A DNA stretch of 64,000 nt from JBCCQH01 sp039024435 (GTDB taxonomy: Bacteria; Bacteroidota; Bacteroidia; J057; JADKCL01), in the NCBI GenBank assembly GCA_039024435.1, contig JBCCQH010000009.1:34239-98238 (forward strand), written 5' to 3'. Position 1 is the first letter of the stretch. Each line of letters begins with the position of its first letter. The position numbers and the translations under genes are program-made. The notes beneath the pieces were generated by a model, which searched no databases, had not been told where the DNA came from, and worked only from the letters and a program-made list of their open reading frames with translations. Positions 25,140-34,122 of the stretch are shown here, piece by piece.

Positions 25140-26516
25140 GTGTTTGCAGTAATTGACCTGGAAACGACCGGCGGAAGCGCATCCCGAGACAAGATCACCG
25201 AAATCGCGATCATTGTCCACGACGGTGTGCGCCGCCTGCGAGAGTTCACCACCCTGGTCAATCCCGAACGTCCCATCCCCCACTATATCACTGACATCAC
25301 CGGTATCTCCGACGACATGGTCGCCGATGCCCCCAAGTTTTACGAAGTCGCCAAGCAAGTGGTCGAACTCACCGAAGGCTGCACTTTTGTCGCCCACAAC
25401 GTCAATTTTGACTACGGTTTCCTCCGCGAAGAATTTCGGCAGTTGGGATTTGAATACCAACGGGAAAAGCTCTGTACGGTGCGCACCAGCCGCAAATTGA
25501 TCCCCGGCCTTCCCTCCTACAGTTTGGGTAAGCTCTGCCGCACCCTCGGTATCCCCCTGTACGACCGCCACCGGGCGATGGGTGATGCCGATGCGACCAC
25601 CGTGCTGCTTGAGCAGTTACTGGCCATCAACCCCAATCTCCGGGGCCGCCCCCCCTTCTCGCGCCGCCCCACCAAAGATCCCTACGCCGGTCTTCCCCCC
25701 CAATTGGACCGCGGCAACCTAGATCGCCTCCCCAGTGCGCCCGGACTTTACTTCATGCACGATGTCGCCGGCAACACCCTATTCGCCGACAAAACCACCA
25801 ACATCCGCCGGGATGCGCTGAAAAATCTCAAGGAATTTGTCCGGACCGATGCCAGTATCGACGCCAGCGAGGTCTGCGAAATCACCTGGGAACGCACGGG
25901 AAACGAACTGCTGGCCATGTTGCGGCTCAGCGAAACAGTCCACAAACAAGATGTCAGCTTTGTCCGAAATCGCCGCAAAAAGAAATATCGAGTGGGAGTG
26001 TTTGCCTACCGGGACCAACGCGATTACCTGCGACTCCACATCGTCAAGCGCCGTCCCGGACAACAGTACATTGCAGAATTTCCCACCGAAGACGATGCCC
26101 GCGCCGCTCTCGAAGCCCGGATGCGCAAGCACGGCCTCTGCGCCAATATGATCGGCCTGAGCACCGCCGGCGGTCCCTGCGCCCAGGCATCTTCCGGAAA
26201 ATGTCGCGGTGCCTGCCAAGGACAGGAGAGTCCCGACGCCTACAACCAGCGCCTAGAAAATGCCCTGCGGGGCCTCGGCTTCCCCTATCCACGTTTTTTC
26301 TTGCTCGGTGCCGGACGCAACCAGGACGAAGTTTCAGTCATTTGCGTCGACGACGGTGCCTGCCTCGGTTACGCCTACCTCAACGCCGAAGAAAGCTGGC
26401 AAGACCCAGAAGCAGTGCTGGATTTGCTCCATCCCCTGCCCGCTGAGACCGAGCCCGCACGGATCGTCCGGCAATACCTGCCCAAGATGAAACGCAAGCA
26501 GATTGTTCCGTATTGA
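25140..26516 (+). CDS. DnaQ-like exonuclease fused to a UvrC-like N-terminal domain
   Basis: 458 aa, GTG start directly before VFAVIDLETTGG. Residues 1-165 form a DEDDh 3'-5' exonuclease: DLETTGG (ExoI), HNVNFDYGFL (ExoII) and HRAMGDADATT (ExoIII). Residues about 195-290 resemble the GIY-YIG domain at the start of UvrC/Cho (SAPGLYFMHD ... KTTNIRRDALKNL), but the usual YVGK is replaced by LFADK. The rest has a Cys cluster (CAQASSGKCRGACQG). This DnaQ-UvrC-like architecture is known in several phyla and is probably involved in DNA repair, but its reaction is not established. Confidence 0.85.
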   Translation: MFAVIDLETTGGSASRDKITEIAIIVHDGVRRLREFTTLVNPERPIPHYITDITGISDDMVADAPKFYEVAKQVVELTEGCTFVAHNVNFDYGFLREEFRQLGFEYQREKLCTVRTSRKLIPGLPSYSLGKLCRTLGIPLYDRHRAMGDADATTVLLEQLLAINPNLRGRPPFSRRPTKDPYAGLPPQLDRGNLDRLPSAPGLYFMHDVAGNTLFADKTTNIRRDALKNLKEFVRTDASIDASEVCEITWERTGNELLAMLRLSETVHKQDVSFVRNRRKKKYRVGVFAYRDQRDYLRLHIVKRRPGQQYIAEFPTEDDARAALEARMRKHGLCANMIGLSTAGGPCAQASSGKCRGACQGQESPDAYNQRLENALRGLGFPYPRFFLLGAGRNQDEVSVICVDDGACLGYAYLNAEESWQDPEAVLDLLHPLPAETEPARIVRQYLPKMKRKQIVPY

Positions 26517-26735
26517 GGGGAAATGAGGGAAGCTGCCCGGCTTGCCACGCAAGCAACTTTGGCCCGGAAAATCAAACCAATCCCGAAGAATTGCTTGCTG
26601 TAAAATCCAGCAAATACTGATCACCAGGCCACGGTAATTTGTCCGCGCAACTTTCCCGATTCATCCGCCGACCGTTCAAAATAATTTCTTAACTTCAATC
26701 TATCCGGGGCACGCGGCACGCTCACTGGTTAAATA

Positions 26736-26768
26736 ATTGATGTTTTCCGCACTACCGCTCTATCTTTC
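26736..26768 (+). promoter_or_regulatory. Probable acyP promoter
   Basis: ATTG (26736-26739), 21 nt, TATCTTTC (26761-26768): one mismatch in each box against the Bacteroidota TTTG-N19-21-TAnnTTTG promoter. A start near 26775 gives a 23-nt leader to the acylphosphatase ATG. Confidence 0.5.
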
Positions 26769-26797
26769 GCCCCGCAGACCCTCAAAATCGCATTACC

Positions 26798-27067
26798 ATG
26801 CAATTGCAGTGCCAACACATATTCTTTTCCGGCAAAGTTCAGGGCGTTTACTTCCGCGCCACCAGCCAGGTCTACGCCCGCGAGCTCGGGCTGATCGGGT
26901 GGGTGCGCAACCTCGCCGATGGCCGCGTCGAGATGAAGGTTCAGGGAATCTCCGAGCAGGTCGAACGCCTACTGTTGTTACTCAAAGACCAGTTTTCCAT
27001 CAAAAAAATCCGCCAGCAGCAAGTCGACTGCGAGGCGGGATTTGTTGATTTTGTGATCGTGCGCTGA
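26798..27067 (+). CDS. acyP: Acylphosphatase
   Basis: 89 aa, the normal size. The signature GKVQGVYFRATSQVYARELG carries the catalytic Arg (about residue 21), and GWVRNLADGRVEMKVQG holds the catalytic Asn (about residue 39) and second motif. It hydrolyses acyl phosphates such as 1,3-bisphosphoglycerate or carbamoyl phosphate in the cytoplasm. Its stop codon lies one base from the stop of the convergent eCIS tape-measure gene. Confidence 0.94.
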   Translation: MQLQCQHIFFSGKVQGVYFRATSQVYARELGLIGWVRNLADGRVEMKVQGISEQVERLLLLLKDQFSIKKIRQQQVDCEAGFVDFVIVR

Positions 27068-28861
27068 TCAACCCGTCCACTCGACGTGCAGCAGGCGCTG
27101 GCTCCAGGGCAGAAATATCGTTCCGATGCCCCAAGGCAAAAATTGCAGCATCAGGTCCCAAGGCGAACTTTCAGCCTTGACCTGCCAGTCGCCCCCCTTT
27201 TTCCGAAGTCCGCCTTTGCGCAGCAGCCAGGTGCCACGGAATCCCGGCACCGACATCGACCCCAGCGCACTCCAATATTTGACCACCGACCCGATCAGCA
27301 CCTCGGATTCCGCCATTTCCAATTCCGTCGCCACGAACTCCATTCCCAACGGAGCATCGACGGGCAATCCACACAGCAACTTGTTCAGCACCAGTCGGTC
27401 CTCAGATTCCGCTGGCGTCAGGCCGGTCGCCGCTGATTGCAGCAGGTGAACCGCCCGCTCCTGGGCGGCAGTATCCCGAAAAGTATTCTCTTCCAGCAAG
27501 CCACAGGCCCGGAAAAAGTTGGGCAAAAAGGGCCACAGCAGCACGAGGCCCGCATTGTGGATGTAGTATTCGACCTCCGAGGACTGCTTCCAGGGCGGTG
27601 TGTCCGCCCACTGGTGGGGCTTGCGCTCCCGGGCATTGCGGCTGAGGAGTAGCTCGGGCGTGACCGCTTCCTTCGGAAACGGCGGATTCTGACCGAGCGG
27701 CGTAGCTTGCAGGCGTATGGGGACCCCCGCGTCCAATGGCTGGACCGCTGGCATTTCTTCCGGGCGAGAGGGAACCGGACCATCCGGGGGCGACTCTGGG
27801 ATTGCGGCAAATGATTTCGGAGCGAGGTTTCCCTGGGCGGCGGCTTGGATTTCCGGCCAATGTTCCAGCAGTGCCGCCGTACCCGTTTCCGCCCGGCGCC
27901 CTTCCAGGACGCGCCTGATTGCTTCGAGCCAGGCTTCGAGCGGGCGCTGCATTTGGTTCGCGATCCGCGCCAAGCTCTGGCCCGCAACCCGCTTCCGCAT
28001 CGTTTCCGGCGGCCCTTCGGTAGCAGTCACCACCGCTTCGCACAGGGCTTTTTTCCACGCCGCTTCTGTTCCCCCCACCGCCACCACTGCACGCCGCAGA
28101 ATCGTCACTTCCGCCGGCCATTCCGCATCCAAGGCTTCGATGAGCCGCTGCCAAGCCTCCTCCGACAACCGTTCCAGGCTTTGGCCGGACTCCCAAATTG
28201 CTTGGGGAAGCACCGAGCGGCACTGGGCCAGCACCGCCCCAAAGTCGGCCTCCCCCGGAAAATCCCGCCGCGCTTTGAGGCTTAGATTTGCCCGGAGCAG
28301 CGGCAATTTCCACCTCTCCGAAGGCAATTTCTCCAATGCCGCCACCGTCTCCCCAATCGGCAGTTGCAACACCAGCCGCTCCCAAGCCGCCGATCGCGCT
28401 TGAATTTCTTCCACCAAGCGTGCCCAGGCCACCGTCCCACCCCGGCGGACCTGCAACCACAAATCCTGGGGCTGGGTCTGTCCATGGGCCGCGTGGTTCC
28501 AGGGCAGACTCCCGTACCGGAGAAAATGGCCCAAGTCGCTCACCAATTGCGGGTCGGTCAGCAACGGTCCCGACACTGGCGGAGGTGGCTGCTTTTGCAG
28601 CGCCCGCCGAACCGCAGTCCGCACCCGATCCGGCAACTCGATGTCCAGGCGCTCCTCGGGAATCCCCCCCAATTCCAGGTCCAGCCGGTCGATCCGGATG
28701 ACTTCATCCGGCCCGGCAAACTCATCGAAACTCTTTTCCAAGAGGGGAATGACCTTCTCGTGGTACAGGCGCTTGATCGACTGCTGAAACGCCAGCGGAT
28801 CCGCCACGCCCCGGGCCTGGACGTGCAGATGCTGGTTTTTGACGGTGTGGTGATTGGGCAT
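27068..28861 (-). CDS. eCIS tape-measure protein (CIS_TMP family, Afp14-like)
   Basis: 597 aa from ATG 28861 (an in-frame TTG lies four codons upstream). The N-terminus (HLHVQARGVADPLAFQQSIK) and especially the C-terminus (IHNAGLVLLWPFLPNFFRAC, LNKLLCGLPVDAPL, then LPWGIGTIFLPW and the ending VEW) follow the pattern of the contractile-injection-system tape measure family. These proteins set the tube length and end up inside it. A Pro/Glu-rich variable linker occupies about residues 340-410. It is the last gene of the eCIS operon, 30 bp after the AAA+ gene. Confidence 0.88.
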   Translation of the reverse strand: MPNHHTVKNQHLHVQARGVADPLAFQQSIKRLYHEKVIPLLEKSFDEFAGPDEVIRIDRLDLELGGIPEERLDIELPDRVRTAVRRALQKQPPPPVSGPLLTDPQLVSDLGHFLRYGSLPWNHAAHGQTQPQDLWLQVRRGGTVAWARLVEEIQARSAAWERLVLQLPIGETVAALEKLPSERWKLPLLRANLSLKARRDFPGEADFGAVLAQCRSVLPQAIWESGQSLERLSEEAWQRLIEALDAEWPAEVTILRRAVVAVGGTEAAWKKALCEAVVTATEGPPETMRKRVAGQSLARIANQMQRPLEAWLEAIRRVLEGRRAETGTAALLEHWPEIQAAAQGNLAPKSFAAIPESPPDGPVPSRPEEMPAVQPLDAGVPIRLQATPLGQNPPFPKEAVTPELLLSRNARERKPHQWADTPPWKQSSEVEYYIHNAGLVLLWPFLPNFFRACGLLEENTFRDTAAQERAVHLLQSAATGLTPAESEDRLVLNKLLCGLPVDAPLGMEFVATELEMAESEVLIGSVVKYWSALGSMSVPGFRGTWLLRKGGLRKKGGDWQVKAESSPWDLMLQFLPWGIGTIFLPWSQRLLHVEWTG

Positions 28862-28891
28862 GGTGTGGGTCAATTGTCAGGAAATTCCCCC

Positions 28892-30259
28892 TTACATCGA
28901 TTTTCCTTCCTTGTGGTACTCCCGCCGGATACCTTCCAGCAGATCTTTGCGGGAAATCACCGCGTCACCGCGCTCGCGGGCCATCAAGGCGACGTAGCCG
29001 ACGATGTTCACGATACTGCCACCGGCGAGTTCGTAGGCCTGGGCGATCTCCGCGAGGGTCAGGCCCGATTCCAGGCGACAAGCGTCCGGCAGGGCATTTT
29101 CCCAGAGTTGGAGGCGCTGGCGGGGATCGGGCAAGGGGAAATAAATCATGCCCTGAAACCGCCGGGCAAACGCCTCGTCGATGTTCCCTTTGAGATTTGA
29201 GGCCAGGATCACCAGGCCATCAAAATCTTCGATGCGCTGCAGCAAGTAACTCACCTCCTGATTGGCGTAGCGGTCGCGGGCATCCGACACCTTGCCCCGC
29301 TTGCCGAACAGCGAATCCGCCTCGTCAAAAAACAGGATCCAGTCCTTGCCCTCCGCCTGATTGAAGAGGTGAGAAAGATTTTTTTCCGTCTCCCCGATGT
29401 ATTTGCTGACCACCTGTGACAGATCAATGCGGTAGACATCCAGCCCGGTCACCTTGCCGAGCAGTTGGGCGGTAAGCGTTTTGCCCGTACCCGGTGGGCC
29501 GTAAAAGAGGCTGCGGTAGCCCTTTTTCAGGATGGCTGACATCCCCCACTCGCGCCGGAGTGCCTTGCCGTGGCGCAGCCAAACCCGGATCTCCTCCACC
29601 TGCTGCATCGTCCGGTGAGGCAGCACCAGCTCCTCCCAGCGCATTTCCGTGTGAATGTAGCGCGCGGGAAAATCCGCCGAATAATCCGGACGCAGGCGGC
29701 GCCCCGTCGTCACGCGAAGCAGAAATTCCTGATCAATCGCCAGCCGCGTATCAAAAAAGCCTCCCTGGGGTACCGGAATCTGCTGGATAATTCGGTGCTG
29801 CACAAAAGGATGCTCCGCCCCAAACATGTCCATCCCGCCGATGGTCGCCAGCAGTTCCAGGGAGCCCGCCAGGAAAAGCGCCGTGCGCACCGTAATGCAA
29901 AAAGTATTGCGGCTCGGACCCGGAACCAGGCCCAATTCCGGCATCTCCTGCGCCGACTGGTGGTACTTCAACAAAAGGCTGGGCCGAAGATCGGCGGCGA
30001 GTACCGCGGCCAACACCAAGCGTTCCCGGACCTCAAGTCCGTAAGCGCGTACCGTGGCCGCATAAGCCGAATCCGAGCCGGAAAGATCCGGCATCGGAAT
30101 CGACTCCACCGGACCACCGGTGCCCTGATTGAACAACACGGCGATGCGCCGCCGCAAGGTATTGTCAAACCACTCTAGCTCCCGTAAAATGTCACCCGCA
30201 TGCAGGTGGCCATTGGAAGAAGCCATAATCGGTTGCGGATTGAGGTTAGTCGTTTTCAT
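28892..30259 (-). CDS. eCIS AAA+ ATPase (Afp15-like)
   Basis: 455 aa. An N-terminal region of about 235 residues precedes one AAA+ module with Walker A GPPGTGKT (about 252-259), Walker B WILFFDEADSLFGKRG, the sensor ILASNLKGNIDEAFARRF, and a second region of homology after it. In Afp/PVC-type systems the equivalent ATPase is needed for assembly of the particle but is not part of the mature structure. It lies between the fibre-position gene and the tape measure, as expected. ATG 30259 is used; a second ATG 11 codons in is possible. Confidence 0.92.
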   Translation of the reverse strand: MKTTNLNPQPIMASSNGHLHAGDILRELEWFDNTLRRRIAVLFNQGTGGPVESIPMPDLSGSDSAYAATVRAYGLEVRERLVLAAVLAADLRPSLLLKYHQSAQEMPELGLVPGPSRNTFCITVRTALFLAGSLELLATIGGMDMFGAEHPFVQHRIIQQIPVPQGGFFDTRLAIDQEFLLRVTTGRRLRPDYSADFPARYIHTEMRWEELVLPHRTMQQVEEIRVWLRHGKALRREWGMSAILKKGYRSLFYGPPGTGKTLTAQLLGKVTGLDVYRIDLSQVVSKYIGETEKNLSHLFNQAEGKDWILFFDEADSLFGKRGKVSDARDRYANQEVSYLLQRIEDFDGLVILASNLKGNIDEAFARRFQGMIYFPLPDPRQRLQLWENALPDACRLESGLTLAEIAQAYELAGGSIVNIVGYVALMARERGDAVISRKDLLEGIRREYHKEGKSM

Positions 30260-30325
30260 AAATGAACCTCCCTCCGGGGCCCAACGTCACTCTGCATGAC
30301 GCCCGGACCCCGAAAGGGAAGTGGA

Positions 30326-33300
30326 TTATAGTGGGTACTGGTCGGCGACCGACTGCGCTTGCGTAGCCGCCGTACCGAGAATTGAATTCAAATTGTTGGC
30401 CGTGGTGAGGGCCGTGTCGATCAGCGCCGTGGTCGCGGCCCCCTCCGGATTGCTCGCCGCCTGGCTGCGCGCCGCGGTGAGATCCGTGATCAGCGTGCTG
30501 GACACCGCAAACGTGGTGTCGACCGCCGTCTTGAGCGAATTGGCCTTGCCGGAACCGTCCACAATGGCAGTTTCCGTGACGACCGCCACCGTTTCCGCGC
30601 CCGCGAGGGTCGAACCCGCCGACTTGCTCGAATCGATGTTTGCTTGGACAGACAAGCGGGTCGTCTCCGCCGCATTAAGTGCATTGACAATCGCCGTGCT
30701 ATCGGTAACCGCCGCGGCCGCCGCCAAAGCATTGCCGATTTCGGTTTGCAGTTTGCCCACTTCCGTCTCGGCCTGGCCCACACTGTCGATGGTAGCGATG
30801 GAACCCGTACCCGAGGCTGCCATCGCCGGCACCACTTGGATTTTGGCCGCGCCCATCATGCCATCCGATTTCCGAATCAGGACGTAGGTAAAGGTCGTCC
30901 CGTTCGGATTCAGGAATTGGGGCGTGAAGGGTGGCTGCACCGTCGCATCCGTCGCAAACAGGGCGGCTGCGGGCGTCAGGCGGATCGTGTCGTTGTTCGT
31001 AGTGGTATCCACCACCGTCACACTGGTGATGAAATTGGCATCCACATCGCTCAGTACGCCGAACAACTCCAGGTTCGTGGGATCCTCGGTTGAGAGGTTC
31101 GCAATGTCCAGGTTGTAGTTCGGTCCGTCACCGCTGTTGACCTGCCAGACGTAATCGTTGGCGTCCACCGGGCTAGCGCCGACACTGCCGTCGGCACAGC
31201 ACTTGGTGACCAGGACCGAGATGCTGCCGATGGCTTCCGAGCCGTCGGAAAGACGCAAAACGTACTCGAAGGGAACAATCCCTTGGTAATTCAGGTCATC
31301 GTCCGCCTGGATGGCGTATTCGATGTACGGCGTCCCGTTGGCGTCGGTGAGCACCGTGGCCCGGCCGTAGTCCGGCTGGCTGTCGATGCCCAGGACAATC
31401 GGTCCCGCACTGGACTGCGTCCAGAGGTTGTTTTCCAAAACGTAGAGGTCAACTTTGTTGCTTTTGGCATTGTTGATGGCCACGTAGAGATCTTTGGCGT
31501 AAAGCATCGGCAGACAGGTATGGCGAACCAAAATGTACACTTCCATCGAGTACAGGACCGGCCCTCCGCCCATACTGACATCGACGCGGATGGTTTCCAG
31601 CGTGGGTGCCCCCGAACTCGGGGCGGTACTGCTGGCGACGTAGCGCAGTTTGGGATGGGTTGCTTCGTATTCGGGATCGCCGGCGGGAACCAGCGTCGCC
31701 GTTCCCTCGGCCGGCGGGGTGGAAATGGCAAACCCAACCGTACTGTCCAGAAGCGGAGTGGCATTCAGATTGATTGTGACCGTACCTCCGGCCAGCACCT
31801 CGGCAAAGTTGGGTCCCATCGTCGGCATGAAAGCATTGAGATAGGTCTCGGTCACCAAATCGCCTTCGCAATCGTCGCAGCCGCTGCCGGGCAGGGCAAA
31901 GTCCCCAATGATGCGGCCCGAAATCGAACCAAAGTTGTTCCCCCCCTGACCATCATCCTCGTACAACAGGACAAAAGTTCCTCCGCGGCGCACCCCAGCA
32001 AGGTGTTCGAGGCCCGCGTTCTGGGTGGCAAACGACGGCAGGCCGGAAGCCGCCAGCGTTAGCGCTTGCGATTGATTGTAAAGGGCATCCATCTCGTGCA
32101 ATTCCACGTGGATGGCGTTGCGCAGAAAATCACTCAGAATATCCAATACGTCCCGGCAGATGGCATTCAGCCACATCCCCCCCGACACCGAGTAGCGGAA
32201 ATGGCGGTCACGGATGGCCTTGTCCTGCACTTGGTAGACAAAGGTCCGGATCTCCATCGCCTGCCGAATCGCCGCCCCGAAATTCACCAGCATATCGCCG
32301 TAGTCAAACTGCTCGAGATCGGTGGGCAGATCATTCGCGAGGAGACTGCGCAGGGAATCGCAGAAAGTAAAAGTCGGGACGCTGCCCACGAGACCAGCCA
32401 GTTCGGCGGCACCTTTGACCGGAAGAATCGGGATGCGCTCATCGCTGGCCTGAAAGATGCACATGAAGTCTGAATTCTCCACCAACTGGCAGACATGGCG
32501 CAGGTACGCGGAAAATTCTCGCACCAAACCGTCGTAGCGCGATTGCAGGAGCTTCCCGCTGCACAGTTCGGCGCGGTAAGAACTGCTCGGCTGCCAACCC
32601 GTACTAGCGGTTGGGGGCAAGGCCAAAGCAATCACCCGGAAAGGCAAATTGTGGGTTGTGATCTGCGACTGCAAATCGCCGTAGGCCGTGGAAGCGTCCG
32701 CGTTGATGTGGCCTTCCACCCGGAAAAACGGGGTCTCTTGGAGATTGAATTCCAGGGGATGCAGCACGTGGAGATCGTTGCCGTTGTGGGGGGATTGGCC
32801 CGCATAATAGGAGAACAACTCGTCGCGCCGTCCCCGCATCGCCGCATCCGGATCCCAATACTTGAGCAGCGAAGGCGTGGTATTCAGATTGTAATAGTAG
32901 GGAATCGTCCGCTTGCTCAAAGGCTGCGGTACGTCCGCCGAAGGGGTGATCCGGATCGTGGACTGGGTTTTGATGTAGACCGGGTCAAACGCGGTCATCA
33001 TCTGCATGATCCGGCGGAAAAGCAAGCGCGCCCGCAGCCGGTGGTGTTCCCGCTGGTCCAGCGCCGGGGAATGCTGGAAGTAGTGCCGCAGATCGGAAAA
33101 TTCCGGATCGGCCGGGGCCACCAGCGAGCCCAGGAGCACGTGGCGGACGTGGGCGTCGTTGTCCACGCAGCATTTTTCGGCGACATAGTAAGCCGCATCG
33201 GCAAATTCGTTGTAGGCCAGGACCAAATCGTTGAGATAATCGTAGTAGTACTGCGCCAGGGCGTCCGATGTCACCACAAGGTTGTTCAGGTCACTCGTGA

Positions 33301-34099
33301 GCGAACTCAAAGTCCCCTGCTGTGCCGCCGGCAGCCCGATGATGTCCTTGTAGGCATCGTGAATCTCGGTGATTTCATCGGCGATAATGCCCTTGAGGGC
33401 GTACACGGCATTTTGATACCAAGTGTACAAGTCTCCACTTTGGGTAAGGCTAGCGGGAACCGTCGAATCGGTCAGGCCCATCGGCATGAGGCTCATGCGC
33501 CAGGTATTTTGCCGGTCGAGGTTGCCACCTTCATAGGTAGAAAAAGTACCGGTAATCAAGGTCTTTTTCACCAACAGCGGCAACAGCGTGAATTGGATCT
33601 CCTCACCGATGTCGTCACAGTTGCCCACGCAGGTAGCATCCCCGGTTTGGGCGGGCACCAGCCAGAGGGCTACCGCCCAGTCTTCCGGCGGGGTAAGGGC
33701 CGAAAGTGGGGCCTCGGCGGGATCGGCGGGTTCGCTGGTCCGCATGAGAACGAGCACATCATCCATCGCGCCGGTGTGCCCGGCAGCGTACCAAGGCTCC
33801 GGCGTTCCACCGGCTGGCACCACGAAGGGCCGGGTTCGGTTGTAGACGACAGGGCTGGTCGTCGCATCGCAGATTTTTAGGATATAACCATCCGAACTTA
33901 GCCCAAAACCATGGCTAATGTTCAGGGAGGTGCCATTCCATTCAAGGTCCAGGCCGCAAGCGACCCCCGTCCCGGTCAGATCGACCCGGCTGATCCGGTC
34001 CTGGATGTCCAGGTAATTGACGATCTCATTCAGCCGTGCATGGGACAATACCTGGCCGGGGACAAACACCGGGTACTTATCGGCTACTAAGCTATTCAT
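30326..34099 (-). CDS. Giant eCIS-associated protein in the tail-fibre position
   Basis: 1257 aa. The first ~60 residues (VFVPGQVLSHARLNEIVNYL, then GTGVACGLDLEWNG) match a start seen in Bacteroidota eCIS clusters. The next part is mostly helical to about residue 720. Then come Cys pairs (GCDDCEGD near 740, KCCADGS near 965) and, between and after them, beta-rich segments that look like Ig/cadherin-type domains. The last ~140 residues are very Ala/Thr/Ser-rich and helical. It sits exactly where Afp13 (fibre) would be, between the Afp12-like gene and the ATPase, but shows no Afp13 sequence. A receptor-binding or anchoring role is plausible, not proven. Confidence 0.7.
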   Translation of the reverse strand: MNSLVADKYPVFVPGQVLSHARLNEIVNYLDIQDRISRVDLTGTGVACGLDLEWNGTSLNISHGFGLSSDGYILKICDATTSPVVYNRTRPFVVPAGGTPEPWYAAGHTGAMDDVLVLMRTSEPADPAEAPLSALTPPEDWAVALWLVPAQTGDATCVGNCDDIGEEIQFTLLPLLVKKTLITGTFSTYEGGNLDRQNTWRMSLMPMGLTDSTVPASLTQSGDLYTWYQNAVYALKGIIADEITEIHDAYKDIIGLPAAQQGTLSSLTSDLNNLVVTSDALAQYYYDYLNDLVLAYNEFADAAYYVAEKCCVDNDAHVRHVLLGSLVAPADPEFSDLRHYFQHSPALDQREHHRLRARLLFRRIMQMMTAFDPVYIKTQSTIRITPSADVPQPLSKRTIPYYYNLNTTPSLLKYWDPDAAMRGRRDELFSYYAGQSPHNGNDLHVLHPLEFNLQETPFFRVEGHINADASTAYGDLQSQITTHNLPFRVIALALPPTASTGWQPSSSYRAELCSGKLLQSRYDGLVREFSAYLRHVCQLVENSDFMCIFQASDERIPILPVKGAAELAGLVGSVPTFTFCDSLRSLLANDLPTDLEQFDYGDMLVNFGAAIRQAMEIRTFVYQVQDKAIRDRHFRYSVSGGMWLNAICRDVLDILSDFLRNAIHVELHEMDALYNQSQALTLAASGLPSFATQNAGLEHLAGVRRGGTFVLLYEDDGQGGNNFGSISGRIIGDFALPGSGCDDCEGDLVTETYLNAFMPTMGPNFAEVLAGGTVTINLNATPLLDSTVGFAISTPPAEGTATLVPAGDPEYEATHPKLRYVASSTAPSSGAPTLETIRVDVSMGGGPVLYSMEVYILVRHTCLPMLYAKDLYVAINNAKSNKVDLYVLENNLWTQSSAGPIVLGIDSQPDYGRATVLTDANGTPYIEYAIQADDDLNYQGIVPFEYVLRLSDGSEAIGSISVLVTKCCADGSVGASPVDANDYVWQVNSGDGPNYNLDIANLSTEDPTNLELFGVLSDVDANFITSVTVVDTTTNNDTIRLTPAAALFATDATVQPPFTPQFLNPNGTTFTYVLIRKSDGMMGAAKIQVVPAMAASGTGSIATIDSVGQAETEVGKLQTEIGNALAAAAAVTDSTAIVNALNAAETTRLSVQANIDSSKSAGSTLAGAETVAVVTETAIVDGSGKANSLKTAVDTTFAVSSTLITDLTAARSQAASNPEGAATTALIDTALTTANNLNSILGTAATQAQSVADQYPL

Positions 34100-34122
34100 T
34101 TCTTTGCTGTTATTGGTTACAC

